64,000 bases of DNA from Tritrichomonas musculus (GCA_039105265.1 JAPFFF010000001.1:1984001-2048000); one strand, 5' to 3'. Counted from the stretch's first letter, positions 31,201 through 39,624 are shown. Numbers and translations are program-made. Notes: a model not told the origin generated them from the sequence alone.

Positions 31201-32742
31201 TTCGTAGTTCTTGTCAAATGTCGCACTAGGATATAAAAGTTCAATAGAAACTTTTCTGAAATATCTCAAATATTCATTTAGTTCTTTCATTTCAAAAGTA
31301 GGTTTATCGTTCATCATTTCAATGGCGGCGTGTGAAAGAGATATTTTGAATCCTTCTCTCATTATTTCGTCAATAGAATCTTCATCGTCTTCACTATTTA
31401 TACTCAAATAATGATTGTTTTTATTAAACTCAAATTTCAACATGTAAATCAAAAGGTTCTTGATGTTATTCACTTCACGTCCTGATGAAATGTTCGACAT
31501 CCTTTCAATGATATTTGAAATCACAATTTCTTGCTGATCCAATGGAAGACTGTTGAACTTGCCAACACTGATAATCTCTGTATTCACTGTTCCTGTTTCT
31601 TCTTTCACTTTATTCTTTATTTCTCCTTCTGATTCATCTTCTGACTCTTGTCTCACTTTTAGCTTTGGTTTATCTTCTGACTCTTCTTTTATTTTATCTT
31701 CTGATTCATCCTCTGATTCTTCTTCTGATTCATCCTCTGATTCTTCTTTTATTTTGTCTTTTGTTTTATAGTTTGTTTCCTTAGTTGAAATGTTTAATTT
31801 CAACTTTTTGTTTGGGTCAAATGAGCTCCCAATATAATCGATGTTGTCAATGTATTCATAGAATTCAGATTCATCAATCGTATCAGTAATGAATTCTTTG
31901 TTCGTCCTCAGTTCTTTCACAATGTCTTGGAATGTTGGACGAGCGTTCGGATCTGGTGACCAACATCTCGTTATGAGGTCCCTGTAGCAGCGAGGAATCG
32001 GATACTTGAATTCTGGGCGTTCTCCTGCAACAATAACTTTCGAGTACAGTGTGTTGAGACCAAAATCTTTAAACGGTTCTTCACATACAAAAAGTTCGTA
32101 TAAAATAATTGAAAATGAGTAAACGTCTCCCGATTTTGAAAATTCATTGAAAAGCCAGATTTCAGGTGCGGTGTAGATGGGAGTCCCTTTGAATCCAACA
32201 GTCGATTGTGAGGTCATGCTCTCAATATTTTGATGGTAAATTTTGGAGAGGCCAAAATCTGATATTTTCGGGTAAAAATTGTCGTCTTCAAGAATATTGG
32301 CAGGCTTCAGGTCTCGGTGGATGATGTTGCGCGAATGGAGATATGACATCCCTGAAGCTATCCCATATATGTTAATAAGTTTTTTCGTATCTGACCATGC
32401 TGATGGCGGTATAAACTTGCGTTCACTTTTGATGACGTCTTCTAGGGAGCCGTTACTCGAATATTCTGTTATAATGACTGGATAAGATTCTTGTTTGAAA
32501 TCAATAGGACTGTAACCTATAAATCTGAGGACAGAATAATGATTAAGCTGAGAAATGATGTTTATTTCGCGTTTAAGATTCATAAATAATCTTTTCTTTG
32601 TTTCATTTAATTCGGTCAAAGAAATTTTAGCCGCAAAAATGTATCCCGTATCGTGCTCAATAATTTTATATACTTGACCGAATGTTCCTTGGCCAACTAA
32701 AGCTTGTTTGGTAAATTTACTTAAATCTAAAAACTCGCTCAT
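25258..32742 (-). CDS. protein kinase - BspA LRR array - Sel1-like giant protein
   Basis: A 2494-residue protein. Residues ~10-280 are a complete kinase domain of TKL-like appearance: glycine loop GQGTFGQV (17-24), Lys39 in FAAKIS, HRDLKPAN (142-149), DFG (162-164), APE (192-194) and RCWSPDPNARPT near the end. An acidic Glu/Ser/Asp/Lys repeat linker follows (~325-390), then a conserved spacer (~395-565). About 78 BspA-type repeats of 23 residues come next (~572-2356; consensus CSSLTQITIPSSVTEIGDSAFSG). A C-terminal ~100-residue helical tail has a Sel1/TPR-like unit (EYFIGIMKFYGKGCERNQEES). Inferred role: a ligand- or partner-sensing kinase, probably intracellular since no signal peptide or membrane segment is seen. 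The start is the ATG at the head of the kinase (MSEFLDLSKF), shared with the divergent neighbour. Confidence 0.92.
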   Translation of the reverse strand: MSEFLDLSKFTKQALVGQGTFGQVYKIIEHDTGYIFAAKISLTELNETKKRLFMNLKREINIISQLNHYSVLRFIGYSPIDFKQESYPVIITEYSSNGSLEDVIKSERKFIPPSAWSDTKKLINIYGIASGMSYLHSRNIIHRDLKPANILEDDNFYPKISDFGLSKIYHQNIESMTSQSTVGFKGTPIYTAPEIWLFNEFSKSGDVYSFSIILYELFVCEEPFKDFGLNTLYSKVIVAGERPEFKYPIPRCYRDLITRCWSPDPNARPTFQDIVKELRTNKEFITDTIDESEFYEYIDNIDYIGSSFDPNKKLKLNISTKETNYKTKDKIKEESEDESEEESEDESEDKIKEESEDKPKLKVRQESEDESEGEIKNKVKEETGTVNTEIISVGKFNSLPLDQQEIVISNIIERMSNISSGREVNNIKNLLIYMLKFEFNKNNHYLSINSEDDEDSIDEIMREGFKISLSHAAIEMMNDKPTFEMKELNEYLRYFRKVSIELLYPSATFDKNYESILKLNNETEERIEVNIFIDGILKTDMKFRNDNKIQTVRLGQDVKEISGGTIGFRYAGGGSFSECSKLTQFTIPSSATSIGDYAFLKCSSMASISIPSSVVSIGKGSFSGCSSLTQITIPSSITSIKYNSFFGCSSLAQVSFAVPSSVAEIEEYAFYGCSSLTNISFPSCVTEIGDSAFKKCSSLATITIPSSVIKYISAFINEYSSITHVIISSFVTKIEDSAFSGCSSLKEITIPSSVTIIGESAFSGCSSLTQITIPSSVTEIEYSLFSWCSSLREITIPSSVTKIRRSAFIGCSSLTQITIPSSVTEIGDSAFSGCSSLAQITIPSSVTIIEYSAFSGCSSLAQITIPSSVTKIGRSIFSGCSSLTQITIPSSVTIIGYSAFSGCSSLAQITIPSSVTIIGYSAFSGCSSLAQITIPSSVTEIGEYAFEGCSSLAQITIPSSVTEIGRSIFSGCSSLTQITIPSSVTIIGNYVFSGCSSLTQITIPSSVTEIGRSIFSGCSSLTQITIPSSVFKYIYTIIKECSSITHVIISSFVTKIEDSAFSGCSSLKEITIPSSVTEIGDSAFSGCSSLAQITIPSSVTKIRDSAFSGCSSLTQVTIPSSVTKIRDSAFSGCSSLTQITIPSSVTIIGNSAFSGCSSLKEITIPSSVTKIGRSIFSGCSSLIQVTIPSSVTIIGNSVFSGCSSLTQITIPSSVTIIGNSAFSGCSSLTQITIPSSVTEIGEYAFEGCSSLAQITIPSSVTEIGRSIFSGCSSLAQITIPSSVTGINESAFSGCSSLTQITIPSSVTEIGRSIFSGCSSLAQITIPSSVTEIGEYAFEGCSSLAQITIPSSVTEIGRSIFSGCSSLAQITIPSSVTIIGNYVFSGCSSLTQITIPSSVTEIGRSIFSGCSSLTQITIPSSVFKYIYAIIKECSSITHVIISSFVTKIEDSAFSGCSSLKEITIPSSVTEIGDSAFSGCSSLAQITIPSSVTKIRDSAFSGCSSLTQITIPSSVTIIGNYAFSGCSSLKEITIPSSVTKIGRSIFSGCSSLTQITIPSSVTIIGNSAFSGCSSLTQITIPSSVTIIGNSAFSGCSSLTQITIPSSVTIIGNSAFCGCSSLTQITIPSSVTIIGKSAFSGCSSLTQITIPSSVTEIGEYAFSGCSSLTQITIPSSVTEIGEYAFNGCSSLTQITIPSSVTIIGNSAFSGCSSLTQITIPSSVNIIGNYAFRGCSSVTQITIPSSVTEIGKSAFKKCSSLTQISIFSSAIKCIHAIINECSSITHVIISSFVTKIEDSAFNGCSSLTQITIPSSVTKIGYSAFSGCTSLAQITIPSSVTEIGDSAFSGCSSLAQITIPSSVTKIGYSAFNGCTSLAQITIPSSVTEIGDSAFSGCSSLAQITIPSSVTEIGDSAFSGCSSLAQITIPSSVTKIGYSAFSGCSSLAQITIPSSVTEIGNSAFSGCSSLAQITIPSSITSIKYNSFFGCSSLAQVSFAVPSSVAEIEEYAFYGCSSLTNISFPSCVTEIGDSAFKKCSSLATITIPSSVIKYISAFINEYSSITHVIISSFVTKIEDSAFSGCSSLKEITIPSSVTIIGESAFSGCSSLTQITIPSSVTEIEYSAFSGCSSLNEVIIPSSVTKIRRYAFIGCSSLREITIPSSVTKIGDSAFSGCSSLTQITIPSSVTKIGESAFSGCSSLTQITIPSSVTEIGESAFSGCSSLTQIAIPSSVTEIEYSLFSGCSSLREITIPSSVIKIEYSAFSGCSSLRKITIPSTITKIRNSAFSGCTSLAQITIPSSVTKIGDSAFSGCTSLAQITIPSSVTKIGDSAFSGCSSLAQITIPSSVAIIGDSAFEGCPFQMPMPIPSSENNEKSNRDVAHSHEESEKEILAVRCSRENDTENTYKYMCALIKEGKFAIPIEYAVDLYKSQQYEQSFHYFCLIRTSKHPVSEYFIGIMKFYGKGCERNQEESYRILKHLSDHGIDRATEFLDDHFEMH
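25690..31030 (-). repeat. 69-bp tandem repeat array coding BspA LRRs
   Basis: About 77 units of 69 bp, each coding one 23-residue repeat. Units are very alike, with blocks of several units copied as groups. A distinctive ~450-bp group at about 26,390-26,850 recurs at about 30,400-30,860, roughly 4.0 kb apart. Because 69 is a multiple of three and the unit lacks stops in other frames, long shadow frames occur on the + strand. Confidence 0.9.
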
Positions 32743-33063
32743 TCAAAAATAAAAACTTTTTGAGAATTCATTCAAAACTTATTCTTTTTTAAACATTTAT
32801 TATTACTAGTATTTATTCTTAATAGGAAGAGTGAGTTGCTAATGTTTAGTTTGAATAGTAAATATATTCTGAAGTTATCAAAAATTGAATGATTATAATC
32901 ATTATTTCACTTTTTAAATAAATTCAATTAAATTTAAATGAACCATAATTTTCATAATTATTATGTTTTTTGTTAGAAAAATATTAACATTTTTTCATGC
33001 ACATTATTTCTAACATTTTCTAAAATAAAAAGATAATATTTTCACTTTTTGAATAAAAATAAT
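32743..33063. promoter_or_regulatory. divergent promoter region between the two kinase-BspA genes
   Basis: A 321-base A/T-rich spacer between two head-to-head genes. On the + strand TCACTTTTTG at 33,042 lies 20 bases before the ATG at 33064 and fits the initiator. On the - strand a TCAAAAAG lies about 27 bases before the other ATG. No other motif is recognised. Confidence 0.5.
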
Positions 33064-35793
33064 ATGAGTGAGTTTTTAGATTTAAGCAAATTTACAAAAC
33101 AAGAAAAACTTGGACAAGGAGCATTTGGCAAAGTATATAAAGTTGATGAAAATAGCACAGAAAACACTTATGCAGCAAAAATTTCTTTAACAAAATTACA
33201 AAAAAGTGATATAACATTAATTACGGACCTTAAACGCGAAGTAAGCATCCTTTCGCAGTTAAATCATCCTTCGGTCCTCAAATTTATAGGCTACAGCCCA
33301 ATTGATTTCAAGCATGAATCATATCCAGTTATTATCACAGAATATTCATCAAATGGTTCCTTAAAAGATATTATTGATTTACAACGTGATTTAAAATCTC
33401 CATCAATATGGACGGATACAAAAAAACTAATCAATATCTATGGGATAGCATCTGCGATGGCATATCTTCATGCATACAGCATCATCCACCGGGACCTGAA
33501 GCCAGCCAATATTCTCGAAGACGACAAGTTTTTCCCAAAAATTGCAGATTTTGGCCTGTCGAAAATCAATGAAAACTTTAGCAGCAGAGGTCAATCAGCA
33601 GTTGGCTTCAAAGGGACTCCGATCTACTGTGCGCCAGAAGTCTGGCTTAAAAACGAGTACTCGAAGGCAGGCGACGTTTACTCATTTTCAATTATTGTTT
33701 ACGAACTTTTGACGCTTGATGAACCGTTTGAAAATCTGAACTTTTTCACACTGTACTCAAAAATTGTCACCAAAGGAGAACGCCCAGAATTCAAGTATCC
33801 GATTCCTCTCTGCTACAGGGACCTCATAACGAGATGTTGGTCACCAGATCCGAACGCTCGTCCAACATTCCAAGACATTGTGAAAGAACTGAGGACGAAC
33901 AAAGAATTCATTACTGATACGATTGATGAATCTGAATTCTATGAATACATTGACAACATCGATTATATTGGGAGCTCATTTGACCCAAACAAAAAGTTGA
34001 AATTAAACATTTCAACTAAGGAAACAAACTATAAAACAAAAGACAAAATAAAAGAAGAATCAGAGGATGAATCAGAAGAAGAATCAGAGGATGAATCAGA
34101 AGATAAAATAAAAGAAGAGTCAGAAGATAAACCAAAGCTAAAAGTGAGACAAGAGTCAGAAGATGAATCAGAAGGAGAAATAAAGAATAAAGTGAAAGAA
34201 GAAACAGGAACAGTGAATACAGAGATTATCAGTGTTGGCAAGTTCAACAGTCTTCCATTGGATCAGCAAGAAATTGTGATTTCAAATATCATTGAAAGGA
34301 TGTCGAACATTTCATCAGGACGTGAAGTGAATAACATCAAGAACCTTTTGATTTACATGCTGAAATTTGAGTTTAATAAAAACAATCATTATTTGAGTAT
34401 AAATAGTGAAGACGATGAAGATTCTATTGACGAAATAATGAGAGAAGGATTCAAAATATCTCTTTCACACGCCGCCATTGAAATGATGAACGATAAACCT
34501 ACTTTTGAAATGAAAGAACTAAATGAATATTTGAGATATTTCAGAAAAGTTTCTATTGAACTTTTATATCCTAGTGCGACATTTGACAAGAACTACGAAT
34601 CAATTTTGAAACTTAATAATGAGACAGAAGAACGAATTGAAGTTAATATTTTTATCGATGGCATCCTTAAAACAGACATGAAATTTCGCAATGACAACAA
34701 GATTCAAACAGTTCGACTTGGGCAAGATGTTAAAGAGATTTCTGGCGAAGAATTAGAATCTAAGACCAGTATAGAAGGAGGAGGATCTTTTTGTGGATGT
34801 TCATCATTAATACAAATTTATATTCCATCATCAGTAGATTCAATTGGGGACTATGCCTTCTATGGATGTTCATCATTAACACTAATAACAATTCCTTCTT
34901 CTGTAACTAAAATTGGAGATTATGCTTTCTCAACATGTTCATCATTAGCGCAAATATCAATTTCTTCTTCAGTAGCTACAATAGGTTTGAATGCTTTTGC
35001 CCTCTGTTCATCATTGGCACAAATTTCTATTCCATCATCTGTGAAAGAAATTGGTTCAAAAGCTTTCCATAAATGCACGTCCCTAACGCATGTAACAATT
35101 TCTTCTTCTATAATTTCAATTAATAAAAAAACTTTCAAAGGATGTTCATCATTAGTTAGGATTTCAATTCCATCTTCTGTAACTAAAATCAGCGATTGTG
35201 CATTTGAAGGATGTTCATCATTGAGACGATTTTCAATTCCTTCATCTGTAACTGAGATTGGAGATTTTGCTTTCAGTGGATGTTCATCACTGACAGAAAT
35301 CACAATTCCTTCTTCTGTAACTGAAATTGGATGGGATATTTTCGACAGATGTTCATCATTGTCAGAAATCACAATTCCTTCTTCTGTGACTAAAATTGGA
35401 TGGAATGCATTCAAAGGATGCTCATCATTGAGACAAATTTCAATTCCTTCTTCTGTAACAGAAATCATACATTCTGCATTCCGTGAATGCTCAGCATTGA
35501 CCAAAATCACAATTCCTTCTTCCGTAACTGAAATTTGTGATAGTGTTTTTAATGGATGTTCATCACTATCACAAATCACAATTCCTTCTTCTGTAACAAA
35601 AATTAAGGAATTTGCTTTCAGTGGATGTTCATCACTGACACAAATCACAATTCCTTCTTCTGTAACTGAAATTGGGGAATCTGCTTTCAGTGGATGCTCA
35701 TCACTGACACAAGTCATGATTCCATCATCACTAACAAATATTGGCAAAGATGCTTTTATACAATGCCCAAAAGCTAAAATTTGCATCTTTTAA
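33064..35793 (+). CDS. protein kinase - short BspA LRR protein
   Basis: 909 residues from the ATG at 33064; an upstream in-frame TTG at 33049 is rejected because it overlaps the initiator. The kinase domain has GQGAFGKV, YAAKIS, HRDLKPAN, DFG and APE. It shares only about two-thirds of residues with the divergent neighbour up to about residue 245. From there the remaining kinase tail, the acidic linker and the conserved spacer are almost identical to it. About ten BspA repeats follow, ending FIQCPKAKICIF with no Sel1 tail. It looks like a short-ectodomain paralogue of the same receptor-like family. A near-copy of its 3' end lies at 42,517-43,404. Confidence 0.92.
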   Translation: MSEFLDLSKFTKQEKLGQGAFGKVYKVDENSTENTYAAKISLTKLQKSDITLITDLKREVSILSQLNHPSVLKFIGYSPIDFKHESYPVIITEYSSNGSLKDIIDLQRDLKSPSIWTDTKKLINIYGIASAMAYLHAYSIIHRDLKPANILEDDKFFPKIADFGLSKINENFSSRGQSAVGFKGTPIYCAPEVWLKNEYSKAGDVYSFSIIVYELLTLDEPFENLNFFTLYSKIVTKGERPEFKYPIPLCYRDLITRCWSPDPNARPTFQDIVKELRTNKEFITDTIDESEFYEYIDNIDYIGSSFDPNKKLKLNISTKETNYKTKDKIKEESEDESEEESEDESEDKIKEESEDKPKLKVRQESEDESEGEIKNKVKEETGTVNTEIISVGKFNSLPLDQQEIVISNIIERMSNISSGREVNNIKNLLIYMLKFEFNKNNHYLSINSEDDEDSIDEIMREGFKISLSHAAIEMMNDKPTFEMKELNEYLRYFRKVSIELLYPSATFDKNYESILKLNNETEERIEVNIFIDGILKTDMKFRNDNKIQTVRLGQDVKEISGEELESKTSIEGGGSFCGCSSLIQIYIPSSVDSIGDYAFYGCSSLTLITIPSSVTKIGDYAFSTCSSLAQISISSSVATIGLNAFALCSSLAQISIPSSVKEIGSKAFHKCTSLTHVTISSSIISINKKTFKGCSSLVRISIPSSVTKISDCAFEGCSSLRRFSIPSSVTEIGDFAFSGCSSLTEITIPSSVTEIGWDIFDRCSSLSEITIPSSVTKIGWNAFKGCSSLRQISIPSSVTEIIHSAFRECSALTKITIPSSVTEICDSVFNGCSSLSQITIPSSVTKIKEFAFSGCSSLTQITIPSSVTEIGESAFSGCSSLTQVMIPSSLTNIGKDAFIQCPKAKICIF

Positions 35794-36409
35794 GATACAT
35801 GATGATTTCACTTTTTAACTTTGGACTGCTATAATTGAATGAGATAACTAAATCAGCCATAAAAACATATGATTTCACTAAATAAGCAACTAAGTTGTTT
35901 ATATATGAATATCTCTTTTTAAATAAACATTTTTAGAACATAGGAAACTCTCATAATCTTTTGAAATTAATATATAATAAAGTATATCATATTATAAGAA
36001 TATCTTAATAGAAAACAAATTCCTAATTTTGCATATATACTGAGATATGATCAAAGAAAGTTGTCAAAATTAAGAGGAATTTCTATTCAAATGTACTATA
36101 ATTCTAGGCTTTTGTATCCAGTGAACTGAGTGTCCATTTTCGACTTTTTATAAAAATCTGTCACTTTTTGTGGACATAAAACTGCTTTTTTATTTAGTAT
36201 TTTATTCAAAGATTTGTGTTGAAGTATCCAAATAATAGGCTCAATGTATAAGTATTGAATTTTCGTGCCTGCTTTTTGAAAAGGAGCTTCCAAATTAGTT
36301 CAGAAAAAAAATTGAAAAACCAAAGGAAATTTTTGATCTCAAAATGCAAAAATTTTTCATTTTGAATAAGTATCCGATAATTTTTCATAATCAATAAATA
36401 ATACTATAA
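35794..36409. other. 3' flank and AT-rich spacer
   Basis: 35,794-35,920 is the 3' flank of the kinase-BspA gene and is repeated almost exactly at 43,276-43,404. The rest, up to the start of the minisatellite, shows nothing I can assign. Confidence 0.5.
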
Positions 36410-36690
36410 CAACCACCCGAAATATACACCATCATCGCCTAAACACTACACAAACTACCTCCATAACCTACACCATACATCATCATCACCTAAACACTAC
36501 ACAAACTACCTCCATAACCTACACCATACACCATCATCGCCTAAACACTACACAAACTACCTCCATAACATAAAATATACATCATCATCACCTAAACACT
36601 ACACAAACTACCTCCATAACCTACACCATACATCATCATCACCTAAAAAATACGCCAACTACCTCCACAACCTACACCATACATACTTTG
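36410..36690. repeat. ~48-60-bp minisatellite
   Basis: About five tandem copies of a unit containing CCTAAACACTACACAAACT, then ACCTCCATAACCTACACCAT, with CATCATCACC or CATCATCGCC. The copy nearest 36,690 forms the last codons of the protease frame on the minus strand (MYGVGCGGSW then a stop). The array therefore seems to have grown from that gene's 3' end. Confidence 0.85.
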
Positions 36691-37389
36691 TCTAATATTA
36701 GGTACGTCATCTATTGGATAAGGACATTTACCATCATGCAATAATATCCTTGCATTTTGCATCATTAATATAGCACAATCAATATCATTATTTTGTTTGG
36801 GAACACGATTATATCTCATTGGATATTTCTGATTAATGCCTTGTGATTTCAATAATTTATTCATTATTTTACCGATATCCGCGTATGCTTTCATGTTTGA
36901 ATCATATATACCAATATCTTTATTGCCATTATCGATTACTATTAATATCCAATGTTCTTCTAGTTCAGCAGGAATTACAATGCAATCATAATAATCAATT
37001 GGTTTCTTAATAAACTGTGGAGCTTTACTAAGATACTCAAAGAGAGAGTCCACTGCTTCTTGTTTCGGATTCTCATATAGCATATAGAACCAATCGGGAG
37101 GCAATAAGGCTACATGTCCTATTCTTTTCACTTTTTTTCCTTTTTCTATTAATAGTTTTAGATATGGATATACTTCTTTTGATTCTAATTGCGAATTATT
37201 ATCAGTGATTGCATTATAATCAATAAATTGGTCTAGATCCATTGGAGGTGTTGGTGGTCTTGATGTGTGCCTTGATGTTTGTTTTGATGATTGAGGGGAT
37301 GTTTGTGGGGGTGGGGGAGGAGATGGCGCTCTTGATGTACCGCTTGTTGATAATGTAGACGTTTGAGAAGAAGACGATGAAGATGCCAA
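36643..37389 (-). CDS. ULP1/adenain-type cysteine protease (virus-like element)
   Basis: 248 residues. The C-terminal ~150 residues show the C48/C5 protease pattern: EEHWILIVID (His-Trp), IGIYDSN (Asp), then PKQNNDIDCAILMM (Gln and Cys). Such proteases mature virion proteins in adenoviruses and Polintons, or cut SUMO in hosts. In this context a virus-like role is more likely. The N-terminal ~55 residues are Ser/Pro/Thr-rich. It is part of the - strand gene block of the element. Confidence 0.8.
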   Translation of the reverse strand: MASSSSSSQTSTLSTSGTSRAPSPPPPPQTSPQSSKQTSRHTSRPPTPPMDLDQFIDYNAITDNNSQLESKEVYPYLKLLIEKGKKVKRIGHVALLPPDWFYMLYENPKQEAVDSLFEYLSKAPQFIKKPIDYYDCIVIPAELEEHWILIVIDNGNKDIGIYDSNMKAYADIGKIMNKLLKSQGINQKYPMRYNRVPKQNNDIDCAILMMQNARILLHDGKCPYPIDDVPNIRQSMYGVGCGGSWRIF

Positions 37390-37874
37390 CTTTTAAGTAT
37401 AGGTTTGGCCGAAGACGATGACTTTTTCTGAAAGATTGTTTTGTTTTGTGATGGCTCTTCTTGAGGTGGCGGTAATGCATCATCATGCTCTGGCTTCACC
37501 CATTTTGCATGTCTTTTTGGTTTGGGCTTATAATATTTTATGAACTTAAAGGCAGCATTATTGTCACTTTGCACCTTCCCATATTTAATGAAATAACGCC
37601 AAGCAGATTTAGCATTAGGCGATCTTTTATAGGCCAAAATTTCACCACTAAAACGTTCTCTAAATAATTTGCCCTTCATATTATTCGCAAATATTTCTAA
37701 TTCATCCCTAAACCCCTTTGCTGGTATCCAATTATAGGGCACTAAACATGTCATATAATTATTTGTGATATCTAAATATTTAAAATTGCGTTCTCTTTTC
37801 AAATCTGCAACTTTTTGATTTGTTATAGGTGGATTGAAACGAATTTGACCTTGAATAATTATTATATCTGACAT
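37233..37874 (-). CDS. unknown protein of the virus-like element
   Basis: 213-residue frame. The first ~120 residues look like a compact domain (IQGQIRFNPPITNQKVADLKRERNF and so on, with AWRYFIKYGKV). A basic, Pro-rich tail follows. Not recognised. It lies between the HNH gene and the protease in the same orientation. Confidence 0.5.
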   Translation of the reverse strand: MSDIIIIQGQIRFNPPITNQKVADLKRERNFKYLDITNNYMTCLVPYNWIPAKGFRDELEIFANNMKGKLFRERFSGEILAYKRSPNAKSAWRYFIKYGKVQSDNNAAFKFIKYYKPKPKRHAKWVKPEHDDALPPPQEEPSQNKTIFQKKSSSSAKPILKSWHLHRLLLKRLHYQQAVHQERHLLPHPHKHPLNHQNKHQGTHQDHQHLQWI

Positions 37875-37890
37875 TTTGAATAAAAATAAA

Positions 37891-38202
37891 TTACGGCATT
37901 TTACGATTAAAATTGTTTTCAGAATGCGTTACCCATCGTAAATTACATAGACGGTTATCTTTACGATTACGGGTTTTATGATCGACTTCTTTTTTGTGAA
38001 CAGGATCATCGTTAGGCAAAAATTGTTTGGCAATAATAACGTGTTTTAAATAGTTTACACCATTCAAATTAACCGTCAAATAACCTTCATTATGTTTTGA
38101 ATCTTTCAATGGTTTACGTGTCTTCTTATTTCTTATTGTGAAAGGGTATTTATTTAAAATCTCATAGTCATTTATAAAGCCTTTTAATGGAACAAAGCTC
38201 AT
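37891..38202 (-). CDS. HNH endonuclease (NUMOD4/HNH_3 type)
   Basis: 103 residues. It matches the phage/homing-type HNH pattern: an N-terminal NUMOD4-like strand set (GFINDYEILNKYPFTIRNKK), then GYLTVNLNGVNYLKHVIIAKQFL, EVDHKTRNRKDNRLCNLRWV and SENNFNRK. The DH and N positions of the HNH metal site are present. It may nick DNA for element mobility or be a selfish homing gene inside it. Confidence 0.8.
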   Translation of the reverse strand: MSFVPLKGFINDYEILNKYPFTIRNKKTRKPLKDSKHNEGYLTVNLNGVNYLKHVIIAKQFLPNDDPVHKKEVDHKTRNRKDNRLCNLRWVTHSENNFNRKMP

Positions 38203-38218
38203 TTTTCAAATACAAAAA

Positions 38219-38518
38219 TTAATCTAATGGCCGTTCACCAAATTCTTGGAAGTCATGTTTTCTCGTATTGTTATTAAGAATATATCGAATACACCAGCTG
38301 TTTCTACGAGGCACTTCTAAATGAGCATTATGACCAAATAAGCTCTTAACACACTTCATATCTTCTGGATTTTTGAAATAAATGAATGCATGACCATGAT
38401 ATCTGCCATTCTCACAAGTATCCTCGCATGTACATAAATAAGTGGAGTTACCTGGCAGCTCTTTAGGGTATTCATGTGTCCAGAATGTGATCATATAGTT
38501 CCTTCTTTTTCCCCACAT
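38219..38518 (-). CDS. HUH (CRESS-type) Rep nuclease domain
   Basis: 99 residues. The features of a rolling-circle Rep N-domain occur in order: a first strand, ITFWTHEYP; the metal-binding HUH block, GRYHGHAFIYFKN; then the Tyr-bearing helix region, WCIRYILNN followed by FQEFGERP, as in many CRESS Reps. Only the nuclease domain is present. The helicase function may come from the separate SF2 gene across the intergenic region. Confidence 0.65.
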   Translation of the reverse strand: MWGKRRNYMITFWTHEYPKELPGNSTYLCTCEDTCENGRYHGHAFIYFKNPEDMKCVKSLFGHNAHLEVPRRNSWCIRYILNNNTRKHDFQEFGERPLD

Positions 38519-39624
38519 TTGTTTTTGATATGAAGAAAAAAATATAAAAATAAAAATAGAGAAAAAAATTTATAAATGGCCTTGGTGAAATCATCGGCGC
38601 AGTTAGGTCTGGGCGACCGTTAAGGGCGCACAGCCTAACGTATACTACTACATTCTCGGATGTCATAATAGAATTCTTCTTGTGAGTTCCAATAGTATGA
38701 AAAGTCGTGTTGTAGTTTCTCGTTTATTATCAACTCAAATAGTTCTTGTAATTTTTCGGGAGTAGCTTCGGAGAGTCTCATTTTTGCAATGAAAATAAAA
38801 ATTAAAAAATATAAAAATTTATACCACTTAAGTTAGATATGTTAAGGAAGGCTCACCAAAGTTCGCCCATCCTTAACTTTTGAAGAAATGAAACCCCCTC
38901 CAACCCCCTTCCAGCAAATTTCAAACTCCATTAAAATAGCCCCAAAAATAGAATGTAAACAAGCCCTCTATCATAATTAATTTCATATTTTTATTCCTAC
39001 GTCGCTGGCATTAGTCGTTGGCATATCCTCAAACATTTGATTTGTGTATCAAATTTTGACGAAGTCAAATGGCGAAAGTTACGGTGACATTATAGGAAAC
39101 GTGGGGTATACTAACATTGAATTGTAAACAAGCTCTCTATCATAATTAATTTAATATTTTTATTTCTAGCATCTTCTAAAACTCTTATATATACTGGACA
39201 CAGTCTCGTTACCTGCTAATACTCCCCAAAGTCGACTATAATAATATGTATTATTAGGGCTAATTGTGTCCAGGGTCTAAAGATATATGTTTACTTATGT
39301 CTACAATCTATTAATATATGGCAATTCAATAACGATAACCTAAAATAAATGCTATAATAAACTATATTAATAGGCGAAATCGGCTATTTTAATATGAAAT
39401 CGTTTCCAAATAATTCCTTAGTGAAGTCCATGTATGACATTAGCATGATTGTACCTAATAAGGAAGCACTATATGTGTCCAATAATGAATCACTATTGTG
39501 TCCAATAAATGAGAGCTACTAGTGTCCAAAAATAAAGGAGACATATAAAATTAAAAATTATATTAAGAATGTAAACGATGTAATTAACATGTAAAGCAAA
39601 TGATCTTTTTCTGCAAATGAAACA
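38519..39624. promoter_or_regulatory. putative origin/promoter region of the virus-like element
   Basis: Lies between the divergent Rep and helicase genes. It holds two hairpins: GTTAGG at 38,602 with CCTAAC at 38,634, and GTTAAGGA at 38,841 with TCCTTAAC at 38,870. There is a ~55-bp direct repeat (38,949-39,006 and 39,119-39,173; shared core CTCTATCATAATTAATTT). Five GTGTCC words are present, three of them in spaced repeats ACTATATGTGTCCAATAA, ACTATTGTGTCCAATAAA and ACTAGTGTCCAAAAATAA at 39,468-39,537. One (39,196) is inverted. Iterons beside a Rep gene suggest an origin; no CRESS nonanucleotide was identified. Confidence 0.5.

Noticed and set aside
38519-39624. CRESS-type nonanucleotide stem-loop origin
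   Set aside because: Hairpins exist, but no TAGTATTAC-like nonanucleotide sits in a loop, so a specific nick site is not claimed.
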